DNA of 64,000 bases from Dactylonectria macrodidyma (lineage: Eukaryota > Ascomycota > Sordariomycetes > Hypocreales > Nectriaceae): the NCBI GenBank assembly GCA_020744425.1, contig JAGMUV010000004.1, forward strand, positions 1 to 64,000, given 5' to 3'. A program made the position numbers and the translations under genes. Below are positions 38,605 through 50,358 of this stretch, one piece after another; within the stretch, counting starts at the first letter, position 1, and each line of letters begins with the position of its first letter. Under the pieces are notes generated by a model. That model ran no database searches and had not been told where the DNA came from. It saw nothing but the letters and a program-made list of their open reading frames with translations.

Positions 38605-41600
38605 ATGGTCAACTGGAAGGAGCTGGGAGAAGTCCCGGATTCGGAGGATGAAGATGGCTTCGACAGCCAGGAGATGTATGTGCCCAGCCTTGCTCCTTTC
38701 GCAACCACAAAGGCTAGCTCGGAGGCACATGGACAAATCAAAGAGAAGGAGATCGTAGAAGACATATGGGATGTACCTGACTCTCAGGAGAATGACCTAC
38801 CTACCCTCCCAACGAAGCCGCCTGCCCGACAGCCTATAGCAACATCAAAACCAGTGGAACCACTTGTGGTCCACTCCTCTCCGTTATCCTCGCCGCTGTC
38901 CTCGCCGCTGTCATCTGCACGCAGCGATGATGACTTGAACCCCGTCGATCTACTTCCTGTCCCACTCGAGCCGGCCGACTTCGACTCTCAGCTGCTGAAC
39001 GAGGACCAAGCACAAGTCGCGAACCAGGACGCAATATCCAGAAGCTACGGCAGGCTATCTTCGCCGCGACCAGAACTTTCCCGTGTCCCAAGCCCTGGGA
39101 CGTTTCCCTCCTTGCCGATCGAATTCGACCCGCTTCTCATACAAAGCCAGGAGCTGGGCCGAGATGCCGACCTACAATCAGATAGGCGTGTAGCTGTCCG
39201 CTACGAGCGATCACTCCGCCCCCGGAAACCCATTCAAGAACACCCGTATCTTCTCGAGAACGCGCAATACAGCAGCTTGCTTAGGCAAAATGGGGTCAAG
39301 CCTCTGAGGATGGCGCTCGAGGCAGAGAGGCGGAGACGGCAGCAAGCTTCACAAGATAAGGACGCTGAAGACGACAGCCAGGAGTGGAGGCCACCCGCAA
39401 TTTCCGACGAAGGCCAACTTAAAGAACTGTCCGACTTCCTGGACGGAATTGAGAACTTTGATGTGCCTTCACCCTCACCCCCGAAGACGTCGCCCCCGAA
39501 CGAACGTGCTGGTCCTAGTAGCCAAGCGAGCTCAATAGGTGATACCGACGGCACAAGTTTGGTCGACGAAGACCTCCCTGCCTTGAAAGATTTGCTTAAT
39601 CAACCACGCTTAGCTCCTAGGAAAACCGCTAAGCGAAAGAGTTCGCCATCTCGCTCGTCGACACGGAAACGAAGAAGGCATGACGTTATACACAGCGATC
39701 CCCTGGAGCCCGCAGCGATTTTGAGACTGGTAGCCGGAACTACCAACTCTCCAGCGGCTCAACGTAATATGAGACGAAGTCCGGAACGTATCGAAATCGA
39801 CAAAGAAGGGTCTCTACTCCAGCGACTGCAATCCCTCAGCCCAGCTCTAGGTCAACTTGCTCATCAATCGATCACGCCGTCTACACTACGACCTTGGCCT
39901 GTTGACAGCGACCCAGGAGATGAGTCTGCTCAACAGGACCGGGGCCCAGTGTCAGATGGTGGTGCTTCTACATCCGAGTCCGAGGCCGGAAGCGATTCTG
40001 AAATCGTGCATACGGTCAAGCATCGCATCAAAGGCGTGCTTCCAGCATCATGGCTTCGTCTTGACCAACAAGCTGGCCGCCAGAAGAACCAAAAAGATGT
40101 CCACAAACGGCAGGCAGATCGTTCTCCGGAACGAGAGCAGAGACGCGGTGTCGCACAGAGACGAGAAGCCACTCCACGGGTCTCCACATCTACGGCGCCT
40201 CAACTCTTCTTTGACGACTCTGACGATGAGATACTCGCCATCACGCAGATGACCACAGACAATGTCTTCCATAGCCAGACCAGAATTGTGCTCCAAGAAG
40301 ACCCGGCCTCAATGTCATTGCCTGGAGAACCATGGTCGGACGATGGGGCCTCTGTGGTTGAGGATGACAGGATCGATCATATGTTACCAGGCAGGAAGCG
40401 CCAGTTGAAGCTATCCGAATCCTTCCGTGGCACCCGGACTGGACCAAAGCCTACAAAGGACGAGCGAAAAGCAGCATCTTCTAGACTTCCTCGTCAACCT
40501 AATATTACTAGTATGCTCAACGAGTCTCCGACGGCCTCTCCAATTGCGAGAGAGCTGGTCAAGAAGAAATATCAACAATCTACGACAGGCCGGAAAACGA
40601 AGAATGTAAAGGGACGTCGATCACATCAAATAAGCAAACCTATTGCGCGTCTCAGTATTTTGGATGTGATTGAACCAAATGCTCCTCGTTTTCTGAAGAT
40701 TGCCGCTCGAGCAGCTAATCGACGTCGAGATATGGGAAGGTCTAGCCCTGGCAAGAAGTTGATCAAGCTTGGTACTCGAGAAGACCATGTGGACGCCGTG
40801 TCCGTGCTGAATTGCTGGAGAGCAGGGTCCATACCTCAGCGGCAGTCGGTCTCTGCTGCAAAAAAGCAGCGGAAGCTGAGGCCAAGACCACCGAGCAAGC
40901 CCTGGAACGAAACATCTCTTAACATCCTCCCAGTCCAAAAACGCCAGCCACCACCCTCTTCAGGAGCACCACGTCGGCTTGTCAGACACATCACCAAAGG
41001 AGGAAGCATCAGCTACCGGTCTGAAAATCCCTCCCAAACCTCTCCTATAGAACGGCAGCCTCCCCGGGCTAGAGGGCAGCTTGGCCGGTCTGGCTCAGGC
41101 GTTGCACGACCAGCTCAGTTGGAAATCGATGAAACAGACCAACCAAGCAGTTTTCACTTCAACGCAACCAAAAGGCGCCTTGACCGCCTCTACCGAAAGC
41201 AACGGGAGGATTGGTCTAACTCAAGCATTCTGGCTCTCAATGAAGCCGGTACCGACGTTGAGTATCCTGCCAGTCCACTACCAGAAGAAAACCCTGCACC
41301 ACTACGCATCGTAAAACCTCAGGGGCCTGATGAGCGGAAATCTCGTTACCGAAAAAAGACGACGCCTCGACAGGTGGACATCGACGCACCCCAATACAGC
41401 CGAGCGAACGACCCTCTCCCTGTCGAAACCGTCTTAGTGCCAGAGCCCGCCCAAGCAGAGACGGATGGAAAAAGGCTCCAGGGACTTGGGCCATACGGAA
41501 CACAGTATACTCACCACTTCGAAGCATTTCCGCTCGACTCTAGTGTTTACTTCCATGAGTCAACGTTGATAGGTGGTGGTACACTAGAAACGCTCTTTAG

Positions 41601-44600
41601 CAGTACTCATCCCCAATCGTTTATGGATCTCCGTCCTCGCTCAGCCTTCAAAATCGGCGATCAGACACTGAGATGGGGTGCATGGGATGCCCAGGTGTCT
41701 TCTGAACTAGGAGTGGCTTTCGACTTTGTTGCAGAGCAGCTTGAATGCGCCTCAGCAACTGACACTTCCTCGGGCTCTATAATCGCCCTCGACACTGCTG
41801 CTTTCATTACGAAGTTTACGATGGATTCACTGAGTTTTACAGAACCAACTGGGGTCAAGTCATTCGTGTGCAGAGCTTTGGAGGTGCTCCGTGGCTTCAA
41901 CGGACGCATCAAGACATTGCTGGGCCAAAGCAACTCCGATACGCAATCTAGGTGCAATCTGATCGCTAGCGTGTACGACCACTTACTGATCACGGCGTTT
42001 CTGATTCTGAAACTCTGCCAAAATGACACTTCTTTGATGGGCGAGCAATTTCAAATAGAAGATCTGGTAAAAGACCTGGCAACGACAGCCGTTTCTGCTC
42101 TTCTCATGGCCGGACTGAACCAGGTGCATGACACCTATGGGCGACTTAATGATACACGGTTCCGAGAAAGAGGCCTTCGGGATGACTCACCGAGTCTTCA
42201 TTCTTGGGTAACTTTGATGAAGGTGCTCGACCACGCTCGGATTCCACGCATGTCCTTCTGGGACGTTACGTATTCTGCGATGGCCACTACTGAGGCTTTG
42301 GCAAGTCTCGACGCCCAAGAGCACGAACGACTTTGGAAGATCATGTTCACCCTTCTCCCACTCACCGAGTTTAGCGACAAGGGAATGATCATTCCAGGCA
42401 GTAGGCATGATGCTGCAGTTGATGGCTGGGCATTACCGCAAAAGCTGCTGAAGCAAGTTTTCCAGCTATACCAAGAAAATGCACGCCAATCGCCCAGCTT
42501 CAACAACTACTGCAGGGCCTTGGTCGGAAGATGCCATTACCTAGTCCAGCAGTGGGGATGGCGGAAATGCGTGGCAGTTGTCGGCGTCATTTTCGACTTC
42601 TTCGGTTCTCAAAACCTTGCTCACCTCCGCAATGAAGAGGTGTTCAAGTCCCCTAGTTTCCTAGAGGAGCTTGGTGGCAACCCGTCGTTGGCCGTCGAGA
42701 AGGCTGACAAGTGCTTCCACATTTTCTTGAAGCTCGTGGCTCTCAGCATCAAGAAGTTGAATGAAGTCGGGTCGACAAACGATATTCGCAATTTGGTGAC
42801 CCGAACCATGCCAAACCATAATCGTCAATTCCTCAAGGAACAGATCATCCACGAACGAGACCTGGCAGCGCTGAGGAACCACCATGACCTTCTTTGCACC
42901 CTATTTTGGGCGGCCCCTCCCGAATTGCGACCCAGAACCCATTTGTTCGAGCGGCTGGTTGTCCCGGCGAGCTCACACAAGGAAGCTTGCTTGATAAACC
43001 TGCGGGCTTGGAGTCAGTTGGCGAGGTTTGTCATTGCATCGGGAGAGGCAACGACATCATTCAAACCGTTCGCGCAGTGGAGAAACTCTTTTTTCCAGTC
43101 TATGATGCAGCAGTTTGATTCAGTCGCCTCGGATATGCACCAGCAGTTCCTAATGCTATCCAAAGACACCAGCAACGCCATTAGTCCCGAGATGGTGGAC
43201 GCAATGGTGGCTTTGAACAGGGCTGCTGTAATGGACGTTCTTCAACTCTCTGTCACAGTTTCCTTGGATGTCATGAAGCATGCCCCAGACCTGGAAGCAG
43301 CTACATTCGCGCTGAACACTCTCCAGTTGCAACAGGTGTTTAGGCACTTCGCTGTGTGCCCCCCGCAGCTGCATTGGTCTATCCTGCAAGTGTGTCTAGC
43401 CACTTTGGAGAGCTTCCTCTCTCGAGTCGACGAGTTCAAAGATAACGAGGAAAGCCAGGATAGGGAGAGCCAGCTTCTGAACGCGGAACAAGCGGATGAC
43501 GCACTCCTGCTGGTTGACCACGACCTCTCCAGTAACTTCTTCTCCATGGCAAGGTGCATCATCTCAGCGCGCGGAGGTAGGGATATTGGAGCACTAGCCG
43601 CAGTTGAGAAGCTGCGATGTACTGAGCTGGTGGTTATCCTTTCAGCGAGACTCAGCGTGAGGTTCATGAACGGTGGCATCCTGCGGCTTTGTGACATGTT
43701 TGTACTTGGCAAGTATGGACTCTTCGAGGACGTTCCCGCTAAGATGGGCCTGGATCAGCGTAAGTACTTGGTCTTGTTCATCGTGACACTGTTCAGGTAT
43801 GCCTTTGATAATTTCAAAGATGCTGGGTTCACTCTCTCCGAAGTGTGGATGCTGTCCATTGTCAAACCACGCAAATATCTGGCATACGAAAACCAGCTTG
43901 CCCAAGAGCTGCAAGAGCGCGGAAAGGAATTCGTTCCCGAAACAGGGGTCGTTCTCGCGATCAACCCAGACTACAATGCAAATCGAGACATGTTCGAGTT
44001 TGCCATATCTTGGATGAGGAGATGTCTTGCGGATGCAGGCCCGGCTCTGAAGAAGGTGATCCTTTCAGAGCATTCAAAAACGCTCAAATCTGTGATGCAA
44101 CAGATTAAAAGGGATCTTGGCGCGGTGGTCGAGGATGCGCCAGAACACCCCAGCTATCTGGCCTTTATCCGAGACATCGTCACTCTCATCAGGGCTCACG
44201 GCTCAGAGATCTGCGTCGTTGACGACTTCTTCTACCAAATCAACAAAGAATACTCGCCTTCTGTCCAGGATCCACAGCTCCAGGTAGCTGCCATGTTATC
44301 GTACGGGCTTCGATTGAGTGAGGGCGACACCAAGGTCATACACCAGCTGTTCTTTTTTCTTTTCAACAACTTCAAAATGTCGCTTATTAATAACAAACTC
44401 CGCGACGAAGTCAAGCTTCTGCATCGGGGCATGAAAAACTCGGGAATCTCTGCATTCGTTCTCGGAAAAATGCTCCCAGCAATTATCCTGGCGTCGTTTG
44501 TGGAAAGCTCGGCTTTCCCCCTGGTTGACGTTTATGTGGAAGCTTTGCGAGTGCTACTGAACCGCCACGTTATCCCTCACGAACTGACAGAAAAGGACTT

Positions 44601-45204
44601 GCCGCATCTTCTTGTCATGGTCAAAGCATTTGTGAGCGGGTTGGACCATCTTCATCAGAACGGTGGGTTATTGAAGAATGAGCAAATCCATTTGCTTCGG
44701 CAGGTGTTGGCGATGAGCAACAACCTCTGGCCAACTTTTTACATACTTTCTATGTCACAGTCATCATCTGCGACTTGGAGAGAGACATCGGAGGCCCTTG
44801 AATACGCAAGTAACGGCATTGAAGCAGCCGAGGCCTACGTCGATAACCTCATCAATCTCGACGATTACTCTCTCGAGGCAAGTCATCTCCTGTCAGGTCT
44901 GCGACGACATGCAACCGGCTCGACACAGGTTGATGGCTACGTCAAAAGCTTCACGGACAACATTGTGAATGACGTTCATAAGAATTGGATGGTGACGAGG
45001 AGCAAGATCACGATTCAGGCGCCTGGGAAGGGCAGGGGAATTCCTTCGACTCAGTCTGGGCAAGGAACGGATGGGCCAGTGTGGGATATAAGAGGGCTGG
45101 TGGCGGACTTGTATGAACAAACAAGAGTGTGGAACGATTGGTACAGGAAAGTGTTTAAAGGACCATCACGTCCTGTGAGACATTGCATGAGCGTTTTGTT
45201 TTGA
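38605..45204 (+). CDS. MMS22: Mms22/Mus7 family DNA-repair scaffold
   Basis: Intronless gene for a 2,199-residue nuclear protein. The very start, M-V-N-W-K-E-L-G-E-V-P-D-S-E-D-E-D, and the repeated W-D-V-P-D-S-Q-E-N element are typical of the Mus7/Mms22 N-terminus. The first 900 or so residues are polar, acidic and Ser/Pro-rich, including a small S-P-L-S tandem near residue 95. The rest is a long helical repeat-like region. In yeasts Mms22 bridges the Rtt101 cullin ubiquitin ligase (with Rtt107) to stalled replication forks, and Mus7 is the fission yeast counterpart. The length fits the larger filamentous-fungus form. It lies just upstream of ORC5 on the same strand, so two replication-related genes are adjacent. 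Confidence 0.88.
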   Translation: MVNWKELGEVPDSEDEDGFDSQEMYVPSLAPFATTKASSEAHGQIKEKEIVEDIWDVPDSQENDLPTLPTKPPARQPIATSKPVEPLVVHSSPLSSPLSSPLSSARSDDDLNPVDLLPVPLEPADFDSQLLNEDQAQVANQDAISRSYGRLSSPRPELSRVPSPGTFPSLPIEFDPLLIQSQELGRDADLQSDRRVAVRYERSLRPRKPIQEHPYLLENAQYSSLLRQNGVKPLRMALEAERRRRQQASQDKDAEDDSQEWRPPAISDEGQLKELSDFLDGIENFDVPSPSPPKTSPPNERAGPSSQASSIGDTDGTSLVDEDLPALKDLLNQPRLAPRKTAKRKSSPSRSSTRKRRRHDVIHSDPLEPAAILRLVAGTTNSPAAQRNMRRSPERIEIDKEGSLLQRLQSLSPALGQLAHQSITPSTLRPWPVDSDPGDESAQQDRGPVSDGGASTSESEAGSDSEIVHTVKHRIKGVLPASWLRLDQQAGRQKNQKDVHKRQADRSPEREQRRGVAQRREATPRVSTSTAPQLFFDDSDDEILAITQMTTDNVFHSQTRIVLQEDPASMSLPGEPWSDDGASVVEDDRIDHMLPGRKRQLKLSESFRGTRTGPKPTKDERKAASSRLPRQPNITSMLNESPTASPIARELVKKKYQQSTTGRKTKNVKGRRSHQISKPIARLSILDVIEPNAPRFLKIAARAANRRRDMGRSSPGKKLIKLGTREDHVDAVSVLNCWRAGSIPQRQSVSAAKKQRKLRPRPPSKPWNETSLNILPVQKRQPPPSSGAPRRLVRHITKGGSISYRSENPSQTSPIERQPPRARGQLGRSGSGVARPAQLEIDETDQPSSFHFNATKRRLDRLYRKQREDWSNSSILALNEAGTDVEYPASPLPEENPAPLRIVKPQGPDERKSRYRKKTTPRQVDIDAPQYSRANDPLPVETVLVPEPAQAETDGKRLQGLGPYGTQYTHHFEAFPLDSSVYFHESTLIGGGTLETLFSSTHPQSFMDLRPRSAFKIGDQTLRWGAWDAQVSSELGVAFDFVAEQLECASATDTSSGSIIALDTAAFITKFTMDSLSFTEPTGVKSFVCRALEVLRGFNGRIKTLLGQSNSDTQSRCNLIASVYDHLLITAFLILKLCQNDTSLMGEQFQIEDLVKDLATTAVSALLMAGLNQVHDTYGRLNDTRFRERGLRDDSPSLHSWVTLMKVLDHARIPRMSFWDVTYSAMATTEALASLDAQEHERLWKIMFTLLPLTEFSDKGMIIPGSRHDAAVDGWALPQKLLKQVFQLYQENARQSPSFNNYCRALVGRCHYLVQQWGWRKCVAVVGVIFDFFGSQNLAHLRNEEVFKSPSFLEELGGNPSLAVEKADKCFHIFLKLVALSIKKLNEVGSTNDIRNLVTRTMPNHNRQFLKEQIIHERDLAALRNHHDLLCTLFWAAPPELRPRTHLFERLVVPASSHKEACLINLRAWSQLARFVIASGEATTSFKPFAQWRNSFFQSMMQQFDSVASDMHQQFLMLSKDTSNAISPEMVDAMVALNRAAVMDVLQLSVTVSLDVMKHAPDLEAATFALNTLQLQQVFRHFAVCPPQLHWSILQVCLATLESFLSRVDEFKDNEESQDRESQLLNAEQADDALLLVDHDLSSNFFSMARCIISARGGRDIGALAAVEKLRCTELVVILSARLSVRFMNGGILRLCDMFVLGKYGLFEDVPAKMGLDQRKYLVLFIVTLFRYAFDNFKDAGFTLSEVWMLSIVKPRKYLAYENQLAQELQERGKEFVPETGVVLAINPDYNANRDMFEFAISWMRRCLADAGPALKKVILSEHSKTLKSVMQQIKRDLGAVVEDAPEHPSYLAFIRDIVTLIRAHGSEICVVDDFFYQINKEYSPSVQDPQLQVAAMLSYGLRLSEGDTKVIHQLFFFLFNNFKMSLINNKLRDEVKLLHRGMKNSGISAFVLGKMLPAIILASFVESSAFPLVDVYVEALRVLLNRHVIPHELTEKDLPHLLVMVKAFVSGLDHLHQNGGLLKNEQIHLLRQVLAMSNNLWPTFYILSMSQSSSATWRETSEALEYASNGIEAAEAYVDNLINLDDYSLEASHLLSGLRRHATGSTQVDGYVKSFTDNIVNDVHKNWMVTRSKITIQAPGKGRGIPSTQSGQGTDGPVWDIRGLVADLYEQTRVWNDWYRKVFKGPSRPVRHCMSVLF

Positions 45205-45570
45205 CGAGCATAGGATGGCGTTATAGTGTATACTTGAAATGAGTAGAGGGCAAAAGGGTCGCATTTCGAGGATAGGGAATCATGGAACGGCGCTTGAAAA
45301 GGAGAATGTTGCATATGCAACATGGGAAAGAATTCAAATGGCAATTCTGTTGAACCAAGTCAAAGATCGAATGTCAAAGCTCCTCATTCACAAGGGTGAC
45401 TGATTACGTAGGTGGTGGTGTCGGGGTTGAAGTTTTGGCCAGGCCGAACATCTCCCGAGTGACGGACTTCCAGACGCGCCAAACGCGTCTCCCAGCGACT
45501 GCTAGACGGCTTCAAAGACGACCAATTCCACGACATACGAGGAAAGGGCGGACGGCACAGGCACAAGACA

Positions 45571-47199
45571 ATGGCCTCGCTCTTCAGCCTCCCGGACGAA
45601 GCAGTCCTCACACCCTTACTGCAGACGTTTCCCTGTCGCGAGCGCCAGATCCGAGCTCTCGCAACGCTGCTCCACGTAAGCCAGGCTGAATTTCACATTG
45701 ATCACTCAAAGGACTAGCTTTGTAGCTAACCGCCAGCCCTTTTGTTCCCACACGAACAGCCCGAAGCCGCACCATGTCGTAACCTCATCGTCCACGGAAC
45801 GGCGGCGACTGGAAAGTCGGCCATCGTCGAGCTGCTGCTGCAGCGGCTGGCGCACAGCTCAGGGCAGCAGGATGAGCAGCAAGGGGAAGGGGAAGGGCCT
45901 GACGCAGAGCTCCGGGCCGCTGTGGTAAACTCGGTGCAATGCATCACGGGTCGGCACCTGTTCGAGCGCATCGTTGGTGCCGTGGCCGATGCGCTGCAGT
46001 GGGAGGACGTACCGCGGCGCTGCGAGACGCTGGCGCAGCTGACAGTCGAACTGGCCCGCATGCTGAAGTATCCCGCGAGGCATCCGCGCTGGCGCTTTGT
46101 CCTGGTGCTGGATGCCGTCGACCGCCAGAGGGATGCGCCGCCAACGCTGCTCCCGGCCCTGGCGAGGCTATCTGAGATTGTAGGTGCTTCTTTGGACAAA
46201 CTCGTCCGGTCCTTCCACTCTGCCAACAGAGGTACTGACGCTGTTCTCCCCATCTAGATTCCATGCCTCACCTGCGTGTTCGTCGTCACGTCCCCCCCCG
46301 CCGGCTTCCTTCGTGCGCCCGCATCTGCCGCGCTCCAGTTCCCGTCCTACGCAAAGGCCGACTTCGTTCGCATCCTCTCCCTCACGCCGCCCGAAGCCAT
46401 CGGGGGGGCTTCGCAGCAGGAAACCACAGACCTCTGGATGCGATTCTGCGCAGCCGTCCACGACTCCCTTACAAAGTCGGCCTCACGCACGCTGCCGTCC
46501 TTCCGACACAGTTGCCACGCGCTCTGGCCGCGGTTCACGGCGCCGGTCTTGGCCGGGACGCATACGCCCAAGGAGTTCTCCAAGCTGCTGATCGCTGCTA
46601 GAGTTCACTTCCAGGACGAGTCGGTGCTGAACCCCAGCATTGTGTCGATCCGTCCGGGCGCAACTTCTACCGACTCTACTTCTACCCCTACGGCCATCGT
46701 CAAGCCTTTGGTCCCTGCAACCGACCTCACGAGCCTCCTCCCTACAACCGCCCGCCTCCTCCTCCTCGCCGCCTACCTCGCTTCGCACAACGCCACGCGT
46801 CACGACCTCACCCTCTTCTCTACCTACCACCACGGTCGCAAGCGCCGGCGCGGCGGCTACTCGGCGTCGTCGACGCCACGAGGCGCACGTGGCAAGCACC
46901 GCAAGATCGCACGCAAGCTGCTCGGCGCACACGCCTTTGTTCTCGAGCGCATGATGGCTATATTCGCCGCCGTGCGCTCCGAATGGGCCGACGGCAGCGC
47001 CGTAGGAGCCGCTGGCCTTGACTGCGACGTCGGCATGGCTGTCGCAACCCTGGCCAGTCTTCGCCTCCTGACGCGGGTCGGTTCCGCCGGGGACGTCATG
47101 GACCGCGGCGGCAAGTGGAGGATAAATGTAGGCTGGGAGGTGATTCGTGGCATTGGCCGCAGTATAGGAGTCGAGGTCGAAGAGTGGTTGATCGATTGA
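45571..47199 (+). CDS. ORC5: Origin recognition complex subunit 5
   Basis: AAA+-like subunit of the complex that marks replication origins in the nucleus. Exons 45571-45675, 45760-46179 and 46258-47199 (introns 84 and 78 bp) give 488 residues, the usual length. The start M-A-S-L-F-S-L-P-D-E is followed by F-P-C-R-E-R-Q-I-R-A-L, as in other Orc5 proteins. The Walker A motif GTAATGKS is at 48-55, and a Walker B-like L-V-L-D-A-V-D lies near 125-132. The C-terminal part carries L-L-L-A-A-Y-L-A-S-H-N and R-R-G-G-Y, typical of the Orc5 winged-helix region. It sits 366 bp after the MMS22 stop. Confidence 0.93.
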
Positions 47200-47626
47200 C
47201 CTGTCTAATGAGGCAGTTGATTACCACATCCTTGTTGATAGCTATAACCGAGGCATGCACATCACGCAATGCGAAGATAAGAGCTCGTCGTGCCAATCAT
47301 GTATTCTATGGTGTGAATCACACTCGTATCTCATCTATCTCAAGCCGAGTTTAACCCGTCCGTATCCATTTATTGATACAAGTTATCGGACATTTCCCCC
47401 CTTTGCATTCGGGGAGGCAGTCATTTCTTTTTTCTGCAAATGATAACGCCTAGTCGTCAATGATATGCCATAAACAAAATCTCTAGTCTACATGCTCGGA
47501 TGATTCTCCCTTCCTAAACCAGGTTGTAAGATCCCCGCTCCAGCTGTAAGTCAAAATAGGTTGGGCACGTGAAAATGGAAGAGAAACCAGTGGGCCAATG
47601 TGCCTTGAAAGGGAGAAATGCGAAGT

Positions 47627-49290
47627 TCAGGGAACGCCGGCGACGCGGTCGCCGTTTCGCCAAGTGTCTTCCTGCTTGGTGCCTGGGGGAAGCCAGCCCG
47701 CGTTGCTACTGCCAGATGGAGTGTGACGCCCGTTTGGGGGGGTCCTCTTGTCTATCGAGGTACCGCGAGCACGATACCCCTCGTTATATAGGTGCGCGCT
47801 GACGGAACTGCGAGGAGACGAAACAAGAGTTGTGGTTGTCATGTGGTTGCTGGTGTTGAGGGGAAGCAAGGGGCCATTGCTGTTCTGCGACATCATCTGG
47901 GCCTTGCGGTCGGCCTTGCTGCTCTCGCTTGTTCGGTCGTAGAGATAAAGTCCCAAGAACGTCAGGGCAATTCCAACCGCCTGCATAGGCGTCGTTGGGT
48001 TCCTAAACCAAATGATAGCCATGGTAATGACAAAAACGCGCTTAATGAGACTGGCGACAGAGTATGTGACGGGAGAGACCATAGAGAGCAGGACAAATGC
48101 GAGGATGTTCTGAGCGAAGTGAGAAACTCCATTGAAAGCAAATTCAAGGGACAATCGGCCGTGGTCCATCGCGTTGGGTTTGTTAGACAGGTCGATCGCG
48201 CCTTCTTCGTAAATGTTCTTGATGAGTCCTATGCCCTCACTCCAAAACCAGATGGGCATGGTGAGGACAAAAGCCATGCCGGACGAGTAGCATAGCAGGT
48301 TGAGCTTGTCCAGCTTCTTAGACTGGAAGCCCTGACCCTCAGCCTCAGCCTTCGCGGCCTCGTTGAATAGCTTTTTGGAAAAGATATTTTGAGAAACAAA
48401 GATCATGGCGGCCAGAAGCGCTTGGATGACACCGATCAGCTCCCCACCATATGTCGTCTTTCCCGAGCAGGCAAGCATAACGCCCAGAGTCAGGGGAATG
48501 AGTGAGAAGTAGGTTGCCGTAGGGTATCTGATGTCGTAGACGAATCTGTAAGCGAAGACGGTGAAGAGCGGCGATAGGCCCTTGATTGTGTGGACGAGAG
48601 AGACGGGGATCTTGGACGTGGCCGCAGAGCTTAGCAAATGGCCACCAATCTGGAAAATGGCGAGTGGCAAGGTGGTCATCATGACATCTCTGGTCGGCTT
48701 TCGGATCGGATACTTTAGGGCTGTAATCTTGGTTCGCAGAACAGGGAAGATGACGGCAAGCTTGGCCATGGTGATACAAAGCGACGAGACGAAGGCGAAT
48801 TGGACGAGGGTCAAGGTAGCGGGCTTGGGAAAGGCGTTCAGGATGGATTTGGATGAAGTATTGGTAAGGGCCGAGGAAGTGTACCACAACACGCATAGAA
48901 TCTACATGATTGTGTATTAGCAGAGCAATTGGACTTGAGGCTGGTGGGAGCCCCATGTCAGAGGACAGGGTGGGAGTAGCGTACGATAAGCTTAGGGGAT
49001 ACTGGCGCCTTGAGGGCTTCGGCAATCTCCTGGGCATTTTGACTGACACTGCCATTGCGGGCTCTGATGTTGCGAAAGGCATCGCCAAGGCTCTTCTGTC
49101 TCGAGTGGCCGTGACCGCGGCCGCCAGCTGACCATCCCAAGTTGCCGGACTGGTTAGGGTCTGACCTGGGGAGCCATCGATCTGACGCTCGGGGTGGGCC
49201 GCCACCGTTGGCGAAGCTGGGGGGATGCGGGCTCGGGGATCGCGAGAGGAGCCCCATGGGCGGGTCTATAAGATCGGGAAACTTTTCCAT
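47627..49290 (-). CDS. Sly41-like triose-phosphate-translocator family carrier
   Basis: Multispanning membrane protein of 526 residues from two exons on the minus strand (49290-48985 and 48901-47627; 83-bp intron, GTACGC to TGTAG). After a polar N-terminus of about 95 residues come about ten hydrophobic segments of the drug/metabolite transporter fold. Family-type motifs include W-Y-x-S-S-A-L-T-N-T-S-S-K, P-V-S-L-V-H-T-I-K-G-L-S-P-L and P-V-T-Y-S-V-A-S-L-I-K-R-V. These match the TPT/SLC35E group that includes yeast Sly41, a suppressor of ER-to-Golgi transport defects. The C-terminal 90 residues are a polar tail rich in Ser, Thr and Asn. The transported substrate is unknown. Confidence 0.88.
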
Positions 49291-50358
49291 CGCAGGATTG
49301 AGAGTATTGGAGATCGAGGCTTTTCAGATCAAGACTTGACAGATCGAGGGTGCGCGGATCGAGAAGCGTGGTGTTGTATCAAGTGGTTCGCCGTGCGAGC
49401 AGGCTTTGAGAGGGGGGCTGTGTGCGACGCTGTCAACGTGGCCGAAAGATGATGTGCTGAGGGTGCAAACGAGCGACAGAAGATCGGAGGAGAGGCGAAA
49501 CGCGTCAATAGCGATGGATCTGAGTGTTCATGCTTATCGACGGTCTGGAGATGGACGGGGCCGAGACACGCCAAATGCAGATGTTGCGAGGTCAAAAGTG
49601 GATGAAGGAGCGAGATGACGACGCTGCGCTAACTGGCGATAGACGATCAGGGGATGACGCTCTGGCGGCTATAAATGCACGGTTGGGAAATGGCTTACAG
49701 TTGATTGTCTGCAGCGCCTGGGAAAGGAGCAAGCTACTAAAAGAGGAATGAAAAATCAAAATCTGGAGATGGCAGGGCGCAAAGGGTACGTGAGGTTCTG
49801 ACTAGCAAGATACGGGTGCGGCATTCCTTGGCCACTGTCCCCTGATCATCGTCGCATTTCTTTTCGGGCTATTATTAAACCCAGGGCGACAATGGCGACA
49901 GACGCCGCGCGCCACAGCAGTTTGGATGAGCCACATGTGAGCTTGTCTCGTTTCGGTCCTTTTGCCGCACTTGTCCCGGTCGCAACAATCTGGAGTCTGA
50001 TAAGCTGATGGCGAATAAGCGCGTTAAGCGCTGCTGGCCCTTTTTTTTTTTCTTCTCACTTGCCGCGAAGACGGTCGTGAAGCCTGGGTTGCTGCTGATG
50101 CGCGAAAGACTCCACCTCACTAAATCAGCCTGTGCTTGCTCATGCAACTTTCTTCCACGCCATCGTCACGTATCCTCCCCAGCCTACCCAGAGCTCCCTT
50201 TACCACGCTTTGGGAATGGGAAGAGACCCGAAGCAGTATATCGTTGCGCTCACGGGTATCTACGCCCTCTTCCAGCTCCTGACTCAGGTCTCCAATCCCG
50301 CCGCGTCCCCCAAGCACTTCCTGGTCGCGACGAGCCCGTCGCCACCCTCGAATCCGCC
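49291..50358. other. Divergent promoter region of the carrier and CUS1
   Basis: About 1.07 kb without a supported gene. From 50008 a frame is open and continuous with CUS1, which could add 117 residues. That stretch includes a phenylalanine run from a T-tract and looks like 5' leader, so I start CUS1 at 50359. Confidence 0.55.

Noticed and set aside
50008..50358. N-terminal extension of CUS1 in the same frame
   Set aside because: It includes a T-tract-encoded Phe run and no family similarity, whereas the ATG at 50359 gives the typical family start.
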